A DNA stretch of 64,000 nucleotides from Xanthomonas hortorum. GTDB lineage: Bacteria > Pseudomonadota > Gammaproteobacteria > Xanthomonadales > Xanthomonadaceae. The translations under genes were made by a program, and so were the position numbers. The notes beneath the pieces were generated by a model. The model saw only the letters and a program-made list of their open reading frames with translations. It was not told the DNA's origin and did no database searches. The stretch is from assembly GCF_024339125.1 (NCBI RefSeq), contig NZ_CP101417.1, forward strand, positions 4,661,001 to 4,725,000, written 5' to 3'. Below are positions 61,667 to 64,000 of this stretch, piece after piece. Every line of letters begins with the position of its first letter. The first letter of the stretch is position 1.

Positions 61667-64000
61667 TTAGAACTGGTAGCGGAAGCCCAACTGCAGCGCC
61701 CAACGGGAGATGCCCTTGTCGTCGTAGACGGTGGACAAGTCCGGTTCGTTGAAGCGGTAGACATATTTGCCGGTTGCAGCATCGATACCGCCGTACTCAA
61801 CAACGCCCTTGAAGCCTGGGAACCCGTACTCGTCGACGCGACCCCACTTCTTATTGAGCAGGTTGCCCACGTTCATGACATCGACCCAGATCTGCGCCTT
61901 GTTGCCATCGAAGAAGCCAGGCAGTTCCTGCTCGAGATGCAGATCGAACTGATTCACCCAGGAGTTGCGAACGGCATTACGACCGGCCAACTGTCCCTGG
62001 TGCGAAGACAGATACTTGTCGTTGTTGACGTAGCTCCAGAAGGCATTCTCTTCAGCCGCACTTCCGAACAGCACATCGCCACGGCCATTCGGAATGTAGA
62101 GCAGGTCATTGGCGCGGCCATCACCATTGGCATCGTTATCGAACGTATAGCTATACGGACGACCGCTACGCCCCTGATAAATTAGACCAAGCTTGGTGGC
62201 GTAGTCACCGAAGAAGTTGTGCTTCCACTGTAGTGTACCGAGGATGCTGTCCTTGATCTCGTAAGCGGAAGTAGCGTTGACCTCTTCATTCGCCTGGAAG
62301 GTCGCTACATTCAACAGCTGCGAGCCCGACGTAGAGCTAGTCAGGCCGCTCACTTCCTTCGCGTTCGAGTACGTGTAAGCCAGGCTCCACGACCAGTCGC
62401 TGTCGTTGAAAGGTTTATTCAAACCGACGGTGAAGCTCTGCGTACCGCCCTGGTCTGTTGGACGCGCAATGATTGCATCGTTGAAGCCCTGATTGCTGTT
62501 GGCACGTGTCAGCGCGTTGCCAGTGAAGCGGCCCAAGCTATCCCAGCTCGCACGGTTGCGACCAACTGCGTTCCAGTAGATCTGACGACCATCCTGACCA
62601 ACCGCAGTCGGGGCACCAAGATTGAGTTGCTGGTAGTAGATAGCCTCATTGACCTTAGTAACCACGCCTTCCAACGAACCGATAATGCCGTACCACGGCA
62701 ATTCGGTATCGAATGCCAAGTTGGCTTTCCACACCGATGGCTGCCCAAGACCCTTGTCAACAAAGTCGACCGATTGGGTCGCTCCGCCGGTACCGGTGGG
62801 CTGGTTGTTAATATCCGGAGTGAAGCGAATACCGCCAGTGGCAATCTCGTTCGCGTTGCGGAAATTGTAGTCCGTATAAGCCAGACCGGTGTTGGAGAAT
62901 GGATTGGACAGCCACACAGATGCGGCAGCACCCTGGAACAGACCAACACCACCACGTAACTGGGTGGGACGCTCGGCATCGAACGTGTAATTGAAGCCAA
63001 AGCGCGGCTGCCAAAGATCGTTACCATCGAGCGTGGCGTCGTTACGCACGCCGAAGGCGTTGAACGCGGCTTGATTGAACTGCGGGCTGTCCGGAACCAT
63101 CTGTTTGTCGTAGCGCAGGCCGAAAGTCAACGTCAGGTTGTTGTTGACTGCCCAGGTATCCTGAACAAACAGGCCGAGGTTGCGCAGGCCCCATTTGGCT
63201 GCGATGTCATCAATATTGCCGGTGTTCGAAGACGAATACCGGTAAGACACAGGACGATTGGCGCGGTAAGCAGCGATCGAATCAAAGTTGTAGGAACCGA
63301 AAACGCGCGGACCAAACAGGTTAAAAATATCGTTGTCTTCGTAGTCGAAGCCGAACTTCACCGTGTGATCGTTGAGGAACAAGTTGCCAGCGAAAAAAGC
63401 GTTCCATGTTTCAGTGCGCAACTCGTTGGCCTGAGTATTTGCTTCGGTACCGAGGTTCACCGAGTTTGCGCCCGCGCGAACATTGATGGCCGGCAGCTGC
63501 GACGCTGCAGTACGCACAGCCGAGTAGTCGCGATAAGACACCTTGGCCTCTGTGGAGAAGGTCTCGGTCCAGTCGCTGAATAACTGAGCGGTATAGGTCT
63601 CCAACTCAAAATCGCGAGCGTAATGGAACGAGTTCAGAGCCAAAGAACTGGTGCTGAAACCATTGAGATTAGCGGTACTCTGCTCGGACTTGCCGTAACG
63701 AAACGAGCCACGGTGCTTGTCGCTGATGTTCCAGTCGAGCTTGAAGCCCTTTTCCTCGGAGTCGGAATCCAATGCAGGCAACGTCAAGGTTCCGGGATCA
63801 AAACCGTACACATTGCGCGAAATATCAGCGATCTCGTCGACCTGCGCCTGGGTGATGTTTACCGTATTGCTTGCGCCAGAACCTGTCGGGCCAAAGCCGC
63901 TGTTACCTGTGAAAACACCTTTGCCCTTGTACTTTTCGTAGTTTGCGAAAAAGAACAGCTTGTCCTTGACGATCGGACCACCCAGGGTCAGACCGTAGGT
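61667..64000 (-). CDS. Oar-like TonB-dependent receptor (5' end beyond window)
   Basis: At least 777 codons of an outer-membrane receptor. The frame enters at the right edge with TYGLTLGGPIVKDKLFFFANYEKYKGKG, the plug-to-barrel region of the Oar-like group. It continues with alternating barrel strands (FSDWTETFSTEAKVSYRDYSA, VKFGFDYEDNDIFN, NLTLTFGLRYDKQMVP). The last residues ALQLGFRYQF end in Phe, as for BAM-inserted barrels. An in-frame Met at 63811 is not the start, since coding continues upstream. Substrate not predictable. Confidence 0.93.
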   Translation of the reverse strand, partial: TYGLTLGGPIVKDKLFFFANYEKYKGKGVFTGNSGFGPTGSGASNTVNITQAQVDEIADISRNVYGFDPGTLTLPALDSDSEEKGFKLDWNISDKHRGSFRYGKSEQSTANLNGFSTSSLALNSFHYARDFELETYTAQLFSDWTETFSTEAKVSYRDYSAVRTAASQLPAINVRAGANSVNLGTEANTQANELRTETWNAFFAGNLFLNDHTVKFGFDYEDNDIFNLFGPRVFGSYNFDSIAAYRANRPVSYRYSSSNTGNIDDIAAKWGLRNLGLFVQDTWAVNNNLTLTFGLRYDKQMVPDSPQFNQAAFNAFGVRNDATLDGNDLWQPRFGFNYTFDAERPTQLRGGVGLFQGAAASVWLSNPFSNTGLAYTDYNFRNANEIATGGIRFTPDINNQPTGTGGATQSVDFVDKGLGQPSVWKANLAFDTELPWYGIIGSLEGVVTKVNEAIYYQQLNLGAPTAVGQDGRQIYWNAVGRNRASWDSLGRFTGNALTRANSNQGFNDAIIARPTDQGGTQSFTVGLNKPFNDSDWSWSLAYTYSNAKEVSGLTSSTSGSQLLNVATFQANEEVNATSAYEIKDSILGTLQWKHNFFGDYATKLGLIYQGRSGRPYSYTFDNDANGDGRANDLLYIPNGRGDVLFGSAAEENAFWSYVNNDKYLSSHQGQLAGRNAVRNSWVNQFDLHLEQELPGFFDGNKAQIWVDVMNVGNLLNKKWGRVDEYGFPGFKGVVEYGGIDAATGKYVYRFNEPDLSTVYDDKGISRWALQLGFRYQF

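Overview
The window is chromosomal DNA of a Xanthomonas (Gammaproteobacteria, GC-rich). The diagnostic markers are the start of the xanthan gum cluster (gumB, gumC), the typical gum flank tRNA-Pro / MerR regulator / ihfA / pheT / pheS / rplT / rpmI / infC / thrS, a bacteria-killing type IV secretion locus (X-T4SS) with XVIPCD effectors, and a fimT-pilV-pilW-pilX-pilY1-pilE cluster. The genus is secure; the species is not settled from this sequence alone.

Layout. 1-10.3 kb is conserved housekeeping DNA, all on the minus strand: thrS-infC-rpmI-rplT-pheS-pheT-ihfA-merR, tRNA-Pro(GGG), then gumB and the start of gumC running off the left edge. 10.3-36.5 kb is the X-T4SS locus, also minus strand: a small upstream ORF, virD4, virB7-B8-B9-B10-B11-B1-B2-B3-B4, a VirB5-like gene and virB6, followed by DUF4189 protein, lipoprotein (putative immunity) and peptidoglycan-hydrolase effector genes. 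The module virB4-virB5-virB6-DUF4189-lipoprotein-effector has been tandemly duplicated. Unit A (20.48-27.9 kb) is intact. Unit B (12.43-20.31 kb) has a decapitated virB4 without a Walker A lysine, an IS-split virB6, a truncated lipoprotein and an effector whose 5' end is replaced by IS sequence. Unit C (10.82-12.35 kb) keeps a frameshifted virB6 and a DUF4189 gene. Unit D (10.65-10.78 kb) is a virB6 scrap. This decaying effector-immunity array is the most interesting part of the window.

36.68-48.67 kb is a 12-kb integrated element bounded by 48-bp direct repeats derived from the 3' end of tRNA-Val(GAC). It carries a tyrosine integrase, an Arc-type repressor divergent from an AlpA-type HTH gene, small early genes, an iteron/DnaA-box candidate origin, a small-terminase-like gene, capsid, an IS-split portal gene, a tail assembly protein and a tape-measure gene. 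No large terminase, protease, tail tube, tail tip or lysis gene is visible, so it is a defective prophage or a satellite-like element.

48.6-64 kb returns to core genes: tRNA-Val, uvrB, an orphan FimT-like pseudopilin on the plus strand, tRNA-Asn, the minus-strand minor pilin operon (fimT-pilV-pilW-pilX-pilY1-pilE), ppnN and the 3' part of an Oar-like TonB-dependent receptor.

Three 1159-bp copies of one IS5-family element are present (13674, 16634, 43684). Copies 2 and 3 have matching 4-bp YTAR target duplications. Copy 1 has different flanks (CTAA and TTAA), so DNA next to it was probably lost by recombination or deletion.
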